Source of the DNA: Mycobacterium senriense
Lineage (GTDB): Bacteria; Actinomycetota; Actinomycetes; Mycobacteriales; Mycobacteriaceae
Assembly (NCBI RefSeq): GCF_019668465.1
Contig: NZ_AP024828.1
Span: 2,914,001-2,978,000 of the forward strand
Direction of reading: 5' to 3'
DNA length: 64,000 nt
Shown here: in pieces, positions 32,804 through 43,416 of the stretch
Position numbering within the stretch: position 1 is the first letter of the stretch
Layout: each line of letters opens with the position of its first letter
The notes under the pieces: generated by a model
Databases searched by the model: none
Seen by the model: the letters and a program-made list of their open reading frames with translations, nothing else
What the model was told of the DNA's origin: nothing
Made by a program: the position numbers and the translations under genes

Positions 32804-33667
32804 GTGCCCGAACTACCCGAGATCGAAGCGCTGGTCGACCATCTGCGGCGCCACGCCGTCGGCCTGACGATCGGGCGGGTCGACGTCGCCGCCCTGTCCG
32901 TGCTGAAGACCTTCGACCCGCCGATCAATGCGCTGCACGGCCAGGCCGTTGTCGGGGCCGAGCGGTGGGGCAAGTACCTGGGGCTGCGCACCGACAATCT
33001 TTTCCTGATCGCCCATCTGTCGCGTGCGGGCTGGCTGCGGTGGTCGGACAAGCTGGCCGCGGCGCCGCTGCGGCCCGGCAAGGGCCCGATCGCGCTGCGG
33101 GTGCACCTGGGCACGCCCGGTGAGGCGCCGGGCTTCGATCTCACCGAGGCCGGCACCCAGAAACGGCTGGCGGTGTGGCTGGTCGACGACCCGGCCCAGG
33201 TCCCCGGGATCGCCGCGCTCGGCCCGGACGCGTTGGACCTGGACCTCGGCGCGCTGGCCGACGTGCTGGCGGGCAACACCGGCCGGATCAAGACGGTCAT
33301 CACCGACCAGAAGGTGATCGCCGGGATCGGCAACGCCTACAGCGACGAGATCCTGCACGTCGCGCGCATTTCTCCGTTCGCCACTGCCGGCAAGCTGTCC
33401 GACGCGCAGCTCGCCACGCTGCACGACGCGATGGTCTCGGTACTCACCGACGCGGTGAGCCGGTCCGTCGGGCAGGGGGCCGCCATGCTCAAGGGCGAGA
33501 AGCGCTCCGGATTGCGGGTGCATGCCCGCACCGGGCTGCCCTGCCCGGTATGCGGGGACACCGTGCGCGAAGTGTCGTTCGCGGACAAGTCTTTCCAGTA
33601 CTGCCCGACGTGCCAGACCGGCGGCAAGATCCTGGCGGACCGGCGCATGTCGCGTTTGCTGAAGTAG
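32804..33667 (+). CDS. Fpg/Nei family DNA glycosylase, full length
   Basis: A 287-residue base-excision repair enzyme. MPELPEIE gives the N-terminal Pro2-Glu3 catalytic pair, and a Lys follows in WGKYL. GIGNAYSDEILHVARISPF is the helix-two-turn-helix. The C-terminal zinc finger is complete: CPVCGDTV and YCPTCQTGGK. It removes oxidised bases and cleaves the backbone by beta/delta elimination. In M. tuberculosis the counterpart Rv0944 is a shortened protein that keeps the C-terminal part, because the same deletion that removed cobF cut its 5' end; here the gene is whole. Starts with GTG at 32804, 4 nt after cobF. Confidence 0.93.
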   Translation: MPELPEIEALVDHLRRHAVGLTIGRVDVAALSVLKTFDPPINALHGQAVVGAERWGKYLGLRTDNLFLIAHLSRAGWLRWSDKLAAAPLRPGKGPIALRVHLGTPGEAPGFDLTEAGTQKRLAVWLVDDPAQVPGIAALGPDALDLDLGALADVLAGNTGRIKTVITDQKVIAGIGNAYSDEILHVARISPFATAGKLSDAQLATLHDAMVSVLTDAVSRSVGQGAAMLKGEKRSGLRVHARTGLPCPVCGDTVREVSFADKSFQYCPTCQTGGKILADRRMSRLLK

Positions 33668-33709
33668 TCGCCCGACTCCGGACTCGACACCTGTCGATAT
33701 GCTGCCCCG

Positions 33710-34459
33710 ATGACTCGCCAGAAGATCCTCATCACCGGCGCCAGCTCGGGCCTGGGCGCCGGCATGGCGCGCGCCTTCGCCGCCAAGGGCCGCGACCTTG
33801 CGCTGTGCGCGCGTCGCACCGACCGGCTCGATGAGCTGAAAGCCGAGCTCTCGCAGAAGTATCCGGGCATCCAGATCGCGGTCGCCGCGCTGGACGTTAA
33901 CGATCACGAGGCCGTCCCCAAGGTGTTCGCCGAACTCAGCGACGAGCTGGGCGGCATCGACCGAATCGTCGTCAACGCCGGCATCGGCAAGGGCGCGAAG
34001 CTGGGCTCCGGCAAGCTGTGGGCCAACAAGGCCACCATCGAGACCAACCTGGTCTCGGCCCTGGTGCAGATCGAGACCGCGCTGGAGATGTTCAACAAGA
34101 ACGGTTCGGGTCACCTGGTGCTGATCTCGTCGGTGCTCGGCAACAAGGGCGTGCCGGGTGTGAAGGCGGCGTATGCGGCGAGCAAGGCCGGGGTGAGCTC
34201 ACTGGGTGAATCGCTGCGCGCCGAATACGCCAAGGGGCCCGTCAAGGTTTCGGTCATCGAGCCCGGCTACATCGAGTCGGAGATGACGGCCAAGTCCAAC
34301 AGCACAATGTTGATGGTGGACAACGAAACCGGCGTCAACGCCCTCGTCGCCGCGATGGAACGGGAGCCCGGCCGCGCCGCGGTGCCGTGGTGGCCGTGGG
34401 CCCCGCTGGTGCAGTTGATGCGGGTGCTGCCGCCTCAGCTGACCAAGATGTTCGCCTGA
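33710..34459 (+). CDS. Short-chain dehydrogenase/reductase (Rv0945-like)
   Basis: A 249-residue classical SDR. TGASSGLGAGMARAFAAKG is the cofactor motif, VVNAGIGKGAKLG follows, LVLISSVLG carries the catalytic Ser, and YAASKAGVSSLGESL the Tyr-x-x-x-Lys. VSVIEPGYIESEMTAK is the usual substrate-lid region. The C-terminus ends in a hydrophobic stretch, LVQLMRVLPPQLTKMF, suggesting membrane contact. Substrate unknown. It follows the glycosylase after 42 nt and is convergent with pgi, with one base between the two genes. Confidence 0.9.
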   Translation: MTRQKILITGASSGLGAGMARAFAAKGRDLALCARRTDRLDELKAELSQKYPGIQIAVAALDVNDHEAVPKVFAELSDELGGIDRIVVNAGIGKGAKLGSGKLWANKATIETNLVSALVQIETALEMFNKNGSGHLVLISSVLGNKGVPGVKAAYAASKAGVSSLGESLRAEYAKGPVKVSVIEPGYIESEMTAKSNSTMLMVDNETGVNALVAAMEREPGRAAVPWWPWAPLVQLMRVLPPQLTKMFA

Positions 34460-34460
34460 G

Positions 34461-36125
34461 TCAGCTGGTTCGCCCGCGTTCGCTGCGGTAGCGGCGCACC
34501 AGGGCATCGGTGGAGCTGTCCGACTGCGGCGCCGGCGACCCGTCGGCGGTGATCACCGGAAGCAGTGCCTTGGCCTGGGTTTTGCCCAGCTCCACACCCC
34601 ATTGGTCGAAAGAGTCGATTCCCCAGATCACGCCCTCGGTGAAGACCTGATGCTCGTACAGCGCGATCAGCTGTCCCATGACCGACGGGGTGAGCCGGGT
34701 GGCCAGGATCGAGGTCGACGGCCGGTTACCGGGCATCACCTTGTGCGGCACGATCTCCGCGGGCGTGCCTTCGGCGGCGATCTCTTCGGCGGTCTTGCCG
34801 AAGGCCAGCACCTGGGTCTGGGCGAAGAAATTGCTCATCAACAGGTCGTGCATGCTGCCGTCGCCCTCGGCGGTGGGCAGATCGTCGAGGGGTTGGCTGA
34901 AGCCGATGAAGTCGGCGGGCACCAGCCGGGTGCCCTGGTGCAACAACTGGTAGAACGCGTGCTGCCCGTTGGTTCCCGGTTCGCCCCAGAAGATTTCACC
35001 GGTGTCCGTGGTGACCGGGGTGCCGTCCACGCGGGTCGACTTGCCATTGGACTCCATGGTCAGCTGTTGCAGGTAGGCCGCGAAGCGCGCCAGGTCGTTG
35101 GAGTACGGCAGCACGGCGCGCGATTGTGCGCCCATGAAGTTGGAGTACCACAGGCCGATAAGCCCAAGCAGCACAGGCGCATTGGACTCCAGTGGCGCGG
35201 TCTTGAAGTGCCGGTCGACGATGTGGAACCCGGAAAGGAAGTCCGCGAAGGCTTCTCGGCCGATGACGGCCATCACCGACAGGCCGATCGCCGAGTCCAC
35301 CGAGTAGCGGCCGCCGACCCAGTCCCAGAAACCGAACATGTTGTCGGTGTTGATGCCGAAGTCGTCGACCAGACGTTTGTTGGTGGAGACGGCGACGAAG
35401 TGCTGCGCCACCGCGGCGTCGCCGAGGGCATCGGTGATCCACCGGCGCGCCGCGGTGGCGTTGGTCAGGGTTTCCAGCGTCGAGAACGTCTTCGACGCGA
35501 CGATGAAAAGTGTTGTGGCCGGGTCTAAGTCGGCCAGAGTGGCGATCAGGTCGGCCGGGTCGACGTTGGAGACGAACCGCGCCGAGATCCCCGCGTCCGC
35601 GTAGTGGCGCAGGGCCCGATAGACCATCACCGGGCCGAGGTCCGATCCACCGATCCCGATGTTGACCACCGTGCTGATTCGTTTCCCGCTGGCCCCCGTC
35701 CATTCACCGCTGCGCAACCGGTCGGTGAATTTACCCATGGCGTCGAGCACCTCGTGCACCTCTTGGACAACGTTCTCGCCGTCGACGACCAGCTCGGCGT
35801 CCCGGGGCAGTCGCAGCGCGATGTGCAGCACCGCGCGATCCTCCGAGGTGTTGATGTGCACGCCGGCGAACATCTGGTCGCGGCGCTCTTCGAGGTTGGC
35901 CGTGCGCGCCAGATCGACCAAGAGCCCCAGCGTTTCTCGCGTGATGCGGTGCTTGCTGTAATCGATGTAGAGGTCGCCGACGGAGACGGTCAGCTCGCGG
36001 CCGCGATCGGGATCGTCGTCGAAGAACTGCCGCAGATGGGTTTCGCCGATTCGTTCATGATGCCTGCGCAGGGCGTCCCACGCCGGAGTGGCGGTGATGT
36101 CGGGCAGGGTGTGCACGGAGGTCAT
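34461..36125 (-). CDS. pgi: Glucose-6-phosphate isomerase
   Basis: A 554-residue Pgi (Rv0946c, 553 residues), interconverting glucose-6-phosphate and fructose-6-phosphate in glycolysis and gluconeogenesis. Signatures: [39 protein letters not shown] (P-GLUCOSE-ISOMERASE block) and [11 protein letters not shown] with the catalytic Lys. The catalytic Glu is in [17 protein letters not shown]. Length and ends match the family, so the start at 36125 is secure. The product of the PfkB kinase at 16.7 kb, fructose-6-phosphate, would enter here. It is followed convergently by the SDR gene. Confidence 0.97.
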   Translation of the reverse strand: MTSVHTLPDITATPAWDALRRHHERIGETHLRQFFDDDPDRGRELTVSVGDLYIDYSKHRITRETLGLLVDLARTANLEERRDQMFAGVHINTSEDRAVLHIALRLPRDAELVVDGENVVQEVHEVLDAMGKFTDRLRSGEWTGASGKRISTVVNIGIGGSDLGPVMVYRALRHYADAGISARFVSNVDPADLIATLADLDPATTLFIVASKTFSTLETLTNATAARRWITDALGDAAVAQHFVAVSTNKRLVDDFGINTDNMFGFWDWVGGRYSVDSAIGLSVMAVIGREAFADFLSGFHIVDRHFKTAPLESNAPVLLGLIGLWYSNFMGAQSRAVLPYSNDLARFAAYLQQLTMESNGKSTRVDGTPVTTDTGEIFWGEPGTNGQHAFYQLLHQGTRLVPADFIGFSQPLDDLPTAEGDGSMHDLLMSNFFAQTQVLAFGKTAEEIAAEGTPAEIVPHKVMPGNRPSTSILATRLTPSVMGQLIALYEHQVFTEGVIWGIDSFDQWGVELGKTQAKALLPVITADGSPAPQSDSSTDALVRRYRSERGRTS

Positions 36126-36203
36126 GCTTCGACCCTATGGGCTGCGCCGTGACGGAGCCAGGTGTAGCGGGGAGCTCTGAGCCCGACGAATGAACCGCCG
36201 AGG

Positions 36204-36521
36204 TCAGTGGCCGAGCCGGCCCCTGCCCAACCGCAGCAGCAGTATCGCCAGGTCCTTGCCCTCGGGGCCGAGCTCGCTGTAGCGCTCGATGACCTTCATT
36301 TCGCGGCTGTGGACAAGCCGCGTGCCGCCGGACGCCATCCGGGCTTTGCCGATTGCCTGTGACACCTCGGTGCGCCGCTGGACCGCTGCGAGAATCGCGG
36401 CGTCGAGCCGGTCGATCTCTTGGCGCAACTCATCTATGTCGGTTATTTCGTCGGTCGTCACCGTGTCGATGTCCATGTCTGCTGGCTCCGCGTCGTCGTG
36501 ATGTGGGGGTTCTGGTCTCAT
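36204..36521 (-). CDS. Chorismate mutase (AroQ type, cytoplasmic)
   Basis: A 105-residue protein identical in length to M. tuberculosis Rv0948c and nearly identical over its second half: VSQAIGKARMASGG, LVHSREMKVIERYSELG and LAILLLRLGRGRLGH. It converts chorismate to prephenate for phenylalanine and tyrosine synthesis. From published work on Rv0948c, activity is low until it binds DAHP synthase AroG, and the C-terminal RLGRGRLGH is needed for that activation. The start MRPEPPHHDD at 36521 matches the known one. The longer open frame to 36572 is not supported. Confidence 0.96.
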   Translation of the reverse strand: MRPEPPHHDDAEPADMDIDTVTTDEITDIDELRQEIDRLDAAILAAVQRRTEVSQAIGKARMASGGTRLVHSREMKVIERYSELGPEGKDLAILLLRLGRGRLGH

Positions 36522-36909
36522 GCAGTATCGGGCCTCACAAAAGACGAGCCCCGAGTGCCGCAAGCGGACCACGGGGCTCTGCGGAAGCAGTTATGCCACG
36601 GGCGCCGCGAACTGGTACCCGTAGGGAAATCGGCGATGCCACTCCTGAGTCGAGGAGCGTCGCCGACACTGCACGGTGAGCACCAATCGAGTGTGCCACT
36701 AAAAGCGGTAAAGGCGCAAAAGGGGGTTTAAGCTGCGCTTTTTGACTCGGGTGCAATTAAGGCGCCGGGCAAAATTCGGGTGGTGAATTGCATTCCGACA
36801 CGCCGAATTCCCGGTAGTCCGAGTGACGCCGTCCCGGCCGTCCGGCCCACTAGCCTGGTCTGATGCCGCGGCGCTGTGCGTCAGTGGGCGGCGGTAAGTT
36901 TGGACTGAC
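36522..36909. other. Intergenic region between chorismate mutase and uvrD1
   Basis: I see no gene. A short minus-strand frame inside it (36535-36756) is Ala/Leu-rich but lacks a ribosome-binding site. The sequence is less GC-rich than the flanks near 36700-36800, as expected for a promoter region of uvrD1. It contains a strong hairpin at 36632-36664. I found no LexA (SOS) box of the mycobacterial form TCGAAC-N4-GTTCGA. Confidence 0.55.
36632..36664. other. Two-part hairpin of unknown role
   Basis: GGCGA at 36632-36636 pairs with TCGCC at 36660-36664, and inside it CTCC (about 36642-36645) pairs with GGAG (about 36654-36657). The arms form a nested stem-loop about 260 nt before uvrD1 and 110 nt beyond the start side of the chorismate mutase gene. 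It could be an RNA element in either leader, or a terminator. Confidence 0.4.
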
Positions 36910-39309
36910 ATGAGTGTGCACGCAACAGATGCCAAGCCGGCCTCCGAAGCAGATCAACTGCTCGAAGGCCTCAATCCGCAACAACGCCAAGCAGTGGTGC
37001 ATGAGGGTTCCCCCTTGCTGATCGTCGCGGGTGCGGGTTCGGGGAAGACCGCGGTGTTGACCCGCCGCATCGCCTACCTGATCGCGGAACGCGGGGTCGG
37101 GGTCGGCCAGGTGCTGGCCATCACCTTCACCAACAAGGCCGCCGCCGAGATGCGCGAACGGGTGGTGCGGCTGGTCGGAAACCGGGCCCGCGCCATGTGG
37201 GTCTCGACCTTCCACTCGACCTGCGTGCGCATCCTGCGCAATCAGGCGTCCCTGATCGAAGGCCTCAACTCCAACTTCTCCATCTACGACGCCGACGACT
37301 CGCGGCGCCTGTTGCAGATGATCGGGCGCGACATGGGGCTCGACATCAAGCGGTACTCGCCCCGGCTGCTGGCCAATGCCATCTCCAACCTGAAGAACGA
37401 GCTGATCGACCCCACGCAGGCGGTGGGCAACCTGACCGACGATTCCGACGAGTTGTCCCGCACGGTGGCCACTGTCTACGGCGAATACCAGCGGCGGCTG
37501 CGGGCGGCCAATGCGCTGGACTTCGACGACCTGATCGGGGAGACCGTGGCGGTGCTGCGGGCCTTCCCGCAGATCGCACAGCACTACCGGCGGCGGTTCC
37601 GGCACGTCCTCGTCGACGAGTACCAGGACACCAACCACGCGCAGTACGTGCTGGTGCGCGAACTGGCCGGCCACGGCGGTTCAGCGAGACTCGCCGGAGC
37701 CGGCCCGGGGGCCGGTGGAGGCGACGCGAAGCCCGGACCGCCGAATCAGCCCGGCAGTGACGAGGTGCCGCCTGCGGAATTGTGCGTCGTCGGCGACGCC
37801 GACCAGTCGATCTATGCGTTCCGCGGGGCCACGATCCGCAACATCGAGGACTTCGAACGCGACTACCCCGACGCGACAACCATTCTGCTGGAACAGAATT
37901 ACCGCTCGACGCAGAACATCCTGTCCGCGGCCAACTCGGTGATCGCCCGCAATACCGGGCGCCGGGACAAACGGCTGTGGACCGCCGAAGGTGCCGGCGA
38001 GCTGATCGTCGGATACGTCGCCGACAACGAGCACGACGAGGCCCGTTTCGTCGCCGAGGAGATCGACGCGCTCGCCGAAAAGGGCGAGATCAACTACAAC
38101 GACGTCGCCGTCTTCTACCGCACCAACAACTCGTCGCGGTCGTTCGAAGAGGTGTTCATCCGCGCCGGAATCCCTTACAAAGTCGTTGGCGGAGTGCGCT
38201 TTTACGAGCGCAAGGAGATTCGCGACATCGTCGCCTATCTGCGGGTGCTGGACAACCCCGGGGACGCGGTCAGCATGCGGCGCATCCTCAACACCCCCCG
38301 CCGTGGCATCGGCGATCGCGCCGAGGCGTGCGTCGCGGTGTACGCCGAGAACACCGGCGCCAGTTTCGCCGACGCGATCGTGGCCGCGGCCGAAGGCAAA
38401 GTGCCGATGCTGAATTCGCGTGCGGAGAAGGCGATCGCCGGTTTCGTCGAGTTGCTCGACGAGCTGCGCGGCCGCCTGGACGACGATCTGGGAGACTTGG
38501 TCGAGTCGGTGCTCGAACGCACCGGATACCGCCGGGAACTCGAATCCTCCACCGATCCCCAGGAGCTCGCGCGCCTGGACAACCTGAACGAACTCGTCAG
38601 CGTGGCACACGAATTCAGCACCGACCGGGCCAACGCCGCGGCGCTGGGCGAGTCGCTGCAGACCCCCGAAGACGAAGACGTGCCGGACACCGGTGTGCTG
38701 GCGGAGTTCTTGGAGCGGGTCTCGCTGGTCTCCGACAGCGACGAGATCCCCGAGGACGGCGCCGGCATGGTCACCCTGATGACGCTGCACACCGCCAAGG
38801 GTCTGGAGTTTCCGGTGGTGTTCGTGACCGGCTGGGAGGACGGAATGTTCCCCCACATGCGGTCGCTGGACGATCCGGTCGAACTCTGTGAGGAGCGGCG
38901 GCTGGCCTACGTCGGGATCACTCGGGCGCGACAACGGCTCTACGTGAGCAGGGCCATCGTCCGGTCGTCCTGGGGGCAGCCGATGCTCAACCCGGAATCG
39001 CGCTTCCTGCAAGAGATTCCGCAGGAACTCATCGAATGGCGGCGCACCGCGCCGGCCCCGTCGTTCAGTTCGCCGGTGAGCGGCGCCGGCCGGTTCGGCA
39101 CCCCGCGGGCGGCCCCGACCCGCTCGGGGATGAGCAAGCGGCCGCTACTGGTGCTCGCGGCCGGCGACCGGGTGACGCACGACAAGTACGGGCTGGGCCG
39201 GGTCGAAGAGGTCTCCGGCGTCGGCGAATCGGCGATGTCGCTGATCGACTTCGGCAGCGCCGGGCGGGTGAAGCTGATGCACAACCACGCCCCGATCAGC
39301 AAGCTCTAG
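36910..39309 (+). CDS. uvrD1: ATP-dependent DNA helicase UvrD1
   Basis: A 799-residue SF1A helicase (Rv0949). Motifs in order: NPQQRQAVVHEG (Q motif), IVAGAGSGKTAVLTRRIAYL (Walker A), ITFTNKAAAEMRERV, DEYQDTNHAQY (Walker B), VVGDADQSIYAFRGA (III), EQNYRSTQNIL (IV), TLHTAKGLEFPVVF (V) and VGITRARQRLY (VI). Between motif II and III lies an insert of about 35 residues rich in Gly, Pro and Ala, seen in mycobacterial UvrD1. The C-terminal about 70 residues (VTHDKYGLGRVEEVSG) form a Tudor-like domain that binds RNA polymerase in related helicases. It acts in nucleotide excision repair and is stimulated by Ku in mycobacteria. Confidence 0.97.
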   Translation: MSVHATDAKPASEADQLLEGLNPQQRQAVVHEGSPLLIVAGAGSGKTAVLTRRIAYLIAERGVGVGQVLAITFTNKAAAEMRERVVRLVGNRARAMWVSTFHSTCVRILRNQASLIEGLNSNFSIYDADDSRRLLQMIGRDMGLDIKRYSPRLLANAISNLKNELIDPTQAVGNLTDDSDELSRTVATVYGEYQRRLRAANALDFDDLIGETVAVLRAFPQIAQHYRRRFRHVLVDEYQDTNHAQYVLVRELAGHGGSARLAGAGPGAGGGDAKPGPPNQPGSDEVPPAELCVVGDADQSIYAFRGATIRNIEDFERDYPDATTILLEQNYRSTQNILSAANSVIARNTGRRDKRLWTAEGAGELIVGYVADNEHDEARFVAEEIDALAEKGEINYNDVAVFYRTNNSSRSFEEVFIRAGIPYKVVGGVRFYERKEIRDIVAYLRVLDNPGDAVSMRRILNTPRRGIGDRAEACVAVYAENTGASFADAIVAAAEGKVPMLNSRAEKAIAGFVELLDELRGRLDDDLGDLVESVLERTGYRRELESSTDPQELARLDNLNELVSVAHEFSTDRANAAALGESLQTPEDEDVPDTGVLAEFLERVSLVSDSDEIPEDGAGMVTLMTLHTAKGLEFPVVFVTGWEDGMFPHMRSLDDPVELCEERRLAYVGITRARQRLYVSRAIVRSSWGQPMLNPESRFLQEIPQELIEWRRTAPAPSFSSPVSGAGRFGTPRAAPTRSGMSKRPLLVLAAGDRVTHDKYGLGRVEEVSGVGESAMSLIDFGSAGRVKLMHNHAPISKL

Positions 39310-39329
39310 CCGGCCGCGTCCGGCGAACG

Positions 39330-39908
39330 TCAGGCTTCCAGCCATCGTTTGGTCTGCGGCAGCAACACCAGCACGACCGTGGCGATCGGCAATATCGGCA
39401 TCAGGTGGACGACCCACGCGACGCGGGCGCCGGCGATGAACACGCCGATGTAAGTGAGGAAGGCGACCAGCGCGCCGGCCATCAGGAGGTAGCGGCTGAT
39501 CGATCGGCGCTGCAGCAACAGGATCACGCCCGACACCGTGGTGCCAGCGAACACCAGGGCCAGAAAGGCGACCGCGATGCAGAACAGGCGGTCGGTTCGC
39601 CACCAACCGGCGATCAGATCCGTGGCGACGACCGAGGTGGCCCAGCCGCTGACGATGCTCACCGCGCAGGCGGCGACGGCCGTCCGATCGCTGGGCTCAA
39701 GGGCCGGCACTCCGGCATAGCCGGTGCGACCCGCACGGGAACCGGCCCGGTAGGGCGCCGACTGCGGAGCGAAGTGGGTGGTCGGGCTGTCCGGCGTGGT
39801 GGGGATGGGCCCGGTGGGCGCGCGCCTTATGATCCGTGTCCGTGAGTCGGAGGGCGAATCGTGCTCGGGCGGACGCGGACCGGAGGTTTCGTCGTTCGGC
39901 GCGGTCAC
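39330..39908 (-). CDS. Conserved membrane protein downstream of M23 peptidase
   Basis: A 192-residue protein with a hydrophilic Pro/Ser/Arg-rich N-terminus of about 75 residues and four membrane segments (AVAACAVSIVSGW, FCIAVAFLALVFAGTTV, YLLMAGALVAFLTYIGVFIA, LPIATVVLVLL). No catalytic motif is visible. The GTG at 39908 is one base after the stop of the M23 peptidase gene on the same strand, so I place the start there rather than at the longer frame's 39983. The position implies co-translation with the peptidase and a cell-envelope role, which is inference. Confidence 0.72.
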   Translation of the reverse strand: MTAPNDETSGPRPPEHDSPSDSRTRIIRRAPTGPIPTTPDSPTTHFAPQSAPYRAGSRAGRTGYAGVPALEPSDRTAVAACAVSIVSGWATSVVATDLIAGWWRTDRLFCIAVAFLALVFAGTTVSGVILLLQRRSISRYLLMAGALVAFLTYIGVFIAGARVAWVVHLMPILPIATVVLVLLPQTKRWLEA

Positions 39909-39909
39909 C

Positions 39910-41028
39910 TCAGCCAGCGTAGTTGCCGACCATAAGACCACGCTTAGCGAGCCACGGCACGGGGTCGATGCGTTCGCTGCCACCCTGCAGCACCTCGAAG
40001 TGCAGGTGCGGGCCGGTGGAATTACCCCGGTTGCCCATGGTGGCGATCTGGTCGCCGGCCATTACGCGCTCACCGACGCTTACCAGCGTGGTGTTGATGT
40101 GGCCGTAGAGCGTGACCGTGCCGTCGGCGTGACGCAGCTTGACCAGCATGCCGTAGCCGCTGGCCGGGCCGGAGTCGATGACGACGCCGTCGGACACCGC
40201 GTAGATCGGTGTCCCGATCGAGTTGGCCAGGTCGATACCGGCGTGCAGCACGCCCCATCGATAGCCGAAGTTTGAGGTGAAGATGCCCTTGGTCGGCATC
40301 ACGTAGAGCGGCTGTGACAACCGCGCCTCGCGCTGAGCCCGATCGTTGGCGAAGGCGACGCCCTTGGCGAGCTCCTGGTTGTGCAGCGCGGCGGTGGATG
40401 CCGGCGCCGCGGCGATCACCTGGGGGCCGCGGACGGTGCTGCTGCCGCCGGCCCCGCCGGTGAGCGCGGACGCGTTGGCGGTCAGCACGGCGTCGGTCTT
40501 GGGGGTGTCGGCGTGGCTGGTGGCCGTGTGGGCGGCCGCGGCGGCGGCGCCGGCGGCCATCGCCGAGATCAGCAGCCGGCCCCGGGCCGCGCTGGTCGGT
40601 TGCTTGCGGTGCTGCCCGCCGCGGCGTGCGACGCCGACGACGTCGGTGGCGGGCCTCCGCTCGGTGCGCGGCTCGACGATCACCCGCGGCAGCACCTCGG
40701 TGACGGGTGCGGCCAGCCATACCGGGCGGACGTCGTCGGCCTCGTTCAGGTCGTCTAGCTCGGGCGCCAGCAACACCTGAGCTTCGTTGTTGAACGGAGA
40801 GTCGTTGCTGAAGTCCAAGTCGCCGAGATCACCGGCGTCGTCGCTGAACTCGAACTCGTCGAAGTCAAACCCGTCGAGCGGAAGGATCTCGGTGACTTCG
40901 GTGCGGTGCGGTGCGTCGGCCCACCGGGCGCCTGCGGCGCGACCTACCCGCACAACGCCTTCAGTTACGGCAGAAGGCCGGGCAAAAAGATGCTGGGACA
41001 ACCTGAAATGTCCTCGTATCGTGACCAT
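39910..41028 (-). CDS. M23-family (LytM-type) peptidoglycan peptidase (Rv0950c-like)
   Basis: A 372-residue protein. The N-terminus is acidic ([20 protein letters not shown]), followed by a basic segment and a single membrane segment ([18 protein letters not shown], about residues 150-168), so the rest faces outward. The C-terminal LytM domain (about 255-365) has the zinc ligands: HAGIDLAN (His, Asp) and [10 protein letters not shown] (H-x-H). [20 protein letters not shown] is the typical core. It probably cleaves peptidoglycan stem peptides or regulates such enzymes. The start at 41028 is 76 nt from a CRP-like site shared with sucC. A shorter start is possible. Confidence 0.87.
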   Translation of the reverse strand: MVTIRGHFRLSQHLFARPSAVTEGVVRVGRAAGARWADAPHRTEVTEILPLDGFDFDEFEFSDDAGDLGDLDFSNDSPFNNEAQVLLAPELDDLNEADDVRPVWLAAPVTEVLPRVIVEPRTERRPATDVVGVARRGGQHRKQPTSAARGRLLISAMAAGAAAAAAHTATSHADTPKTDAVLTANASALTGGAGGSSTVRGPQVIAAAPASTAALHNQELAKGVAFANDRAQREARLSQPLYVMPTKGIFTSNFGYRWGVLHAGIDLANSIGTPIYAVSDGVVIDSGPASGYGMLVKLRHADGTVTLYGHINTTLVSVGERVMAGDQIATMGNRGNSTGPHLHFEVLQGGSERIDPVPWLAKRGLMVGNYAG

Positions 41029-41103
41029 AACGTTATCTGGACCCTAGGAAGGTATCCGCTAACGCGCGGGGCTGGCAACCTCGTTGGAAAATCCGGGCAG
41101 AAT

Positions 41104-41119
41104 TGTGATTTGGATCACG
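41104..41119. promoter_or_regulatory. CRP-like binding site
   Basis: TGTGATTTGGATCACG matches the CRP-type consensus TGTGA-N6-TCACA in nine of ten fixed positions. It lies between the divergent M23 peptidase (start 41028) and sucC (start 41277). The mycobacterial CRP (Rv3676) has this recognition sequence, and sucCD belongs to central carbon metabolism, so cAMP control is plausible. It is not proven from sequence alone. Confidence 0.6.
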
Positions 41120-41276
41120 CGGGCGGTCAACCCCTAGCCGGTGAGCTGTGCCACATCGGCGGACGCGGCGGTCAAAGGCGTTTGAGGGGTGGATACAGTT
41201 CGTCCGTGCGAGTTGCCGAGCGCGGCACCGCCCACCAAGAGGCCTAGTAGTTGAGTCGAGCGAAGACAGAGAGTCC

Positions 41277-42440
<1,164 letters not shown>

Positions 42441-42452
42441 GGGACACGAGAG

Positions 42453-43355
42453 ATGTCGATCTTCCTGAACAAAGACTCCAAGGTAATCGTCCAGGGCATC
42501 ACCGGTGGTGAGGGCACCAAGCACACCGCGCTCATGTTGAAGGCCGGCACCCAGGTGGTCGGCGGCGTGAACGCCCGCAAGGCCGGCACGACCGTGTCGC
42601 ACGTGGACCCCGTCGGCAAGGACGTCGAGCTCCCGGTCTTCGGCACCGTCGCGGAGGCGATGAAGGAGACCGGCGCCAACGTGTCGGTCGTCTTCGTGCC
42701 GCCGAAGTTCGCCAAGGACGCGGTCATCGAGGCCATCGACGCCGAGATCCCGCTGCTGGTCGTCATCACCGAGGGAATCCCGGTGCAGGACAGCGCGTAC
42801 GCGTGGGCCTACAACGTCGACAAGGGGCAGAAGACGCGAATCATCGGGCCGAACTGTCCCGGCATCATCACCCCGGGCGAGGCGCTGGCCGGCATCACCC
42901 CGGCGAACATCAGCGGGCCCGGCCCGGTCGGCCTGGTGTCCAAGTCGGGCACCCTGACCTACCAGATGATGTACGAGCTGCGCGATTTCGGTTTCTCCAC
43001 CTCGATCGGCATCGGTGGCGACCCGGTGATCGGCACCACCCACATCGACGCCATCGAGGCCTTCGAGAAGGACCCCGACACCAAGGTCATCGTGATGATC
43101 GGTGAGATCGGCGGTGACGCCGAGGAGCGTGCGGCCGACTACATCAAGGCCAACGTGTCCAAGCCGGTCGTCGGCTACGTCGCGGGATTCACCGCACCGG
43201 AAGGTAAGACGATGGGCCACGCGGGCGCCATCGTGTCCGGCTCGTCGGGCACCGCGGCCGCCAAGAAGGAGGCCCTGGAGGCGGCCGGCGTCAAGGTGGG
43301 CAAGACCCCGTCAGAGACCGCCGCGCTGGCCCGGGAGATCCTGCAGACCCTGTAG
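42453..43355 (+). CDS. sucD: Succinyl-CoA synthetase alpha subunit
   Basis: A 300-residue SucD (Rv0952). [20 protein letters not shown] is the CoA-binding N-terminus, [12 protein letters not shown] follows, and the active-site His lies in [17 protein letters not shown] (about residue 255). It forms the catalytic complex with SucC, carrying the phosphohistidine intermediate. Co-transcribed with sucC. In M. tuberculosis the next gene is Rv0953c; here a thiolase-like gene lies in between. Confidence 0.98.
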   Translation: MSIFLNKDSKVIVQGITGGEGTKHTALMLKAGTQVVGGVNARKAGTTVSHVDPVGKDVELPVFGTVAEAMKETGANVSVVFVPPKFAKDAVIEAIDAEIPLLVVITEGIPVQDSAYAWAYNVDKGQKTRIIGPNCPGIITPGEALAGITPANISGPGPVGLVSKSGTLTYQMMYELRDFGFSTSIGIGGDPVIGTTHIDAIEAFEKDPDTKVIVMIGEIGGDAEERAADYIKANVSKPVVGYVAGFTAPEGKTMGHAGAIVSGSSGTAAAKKEALEAAGVKVGKTPSETAALAREILQTL

Positions 43356-43416
43356 GGCCAACCCTGCACGGGCCGCGGATTTGGCCGGCGCCCGACCCTC
43401 GGTAGATAGTGGGTCT

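Noticed and set aside
32038..33333. 431-codon minus-strand frame opposite cobF and the glycosylase
   Set aside because: Antisense of two genes with complete catalytic motifs.
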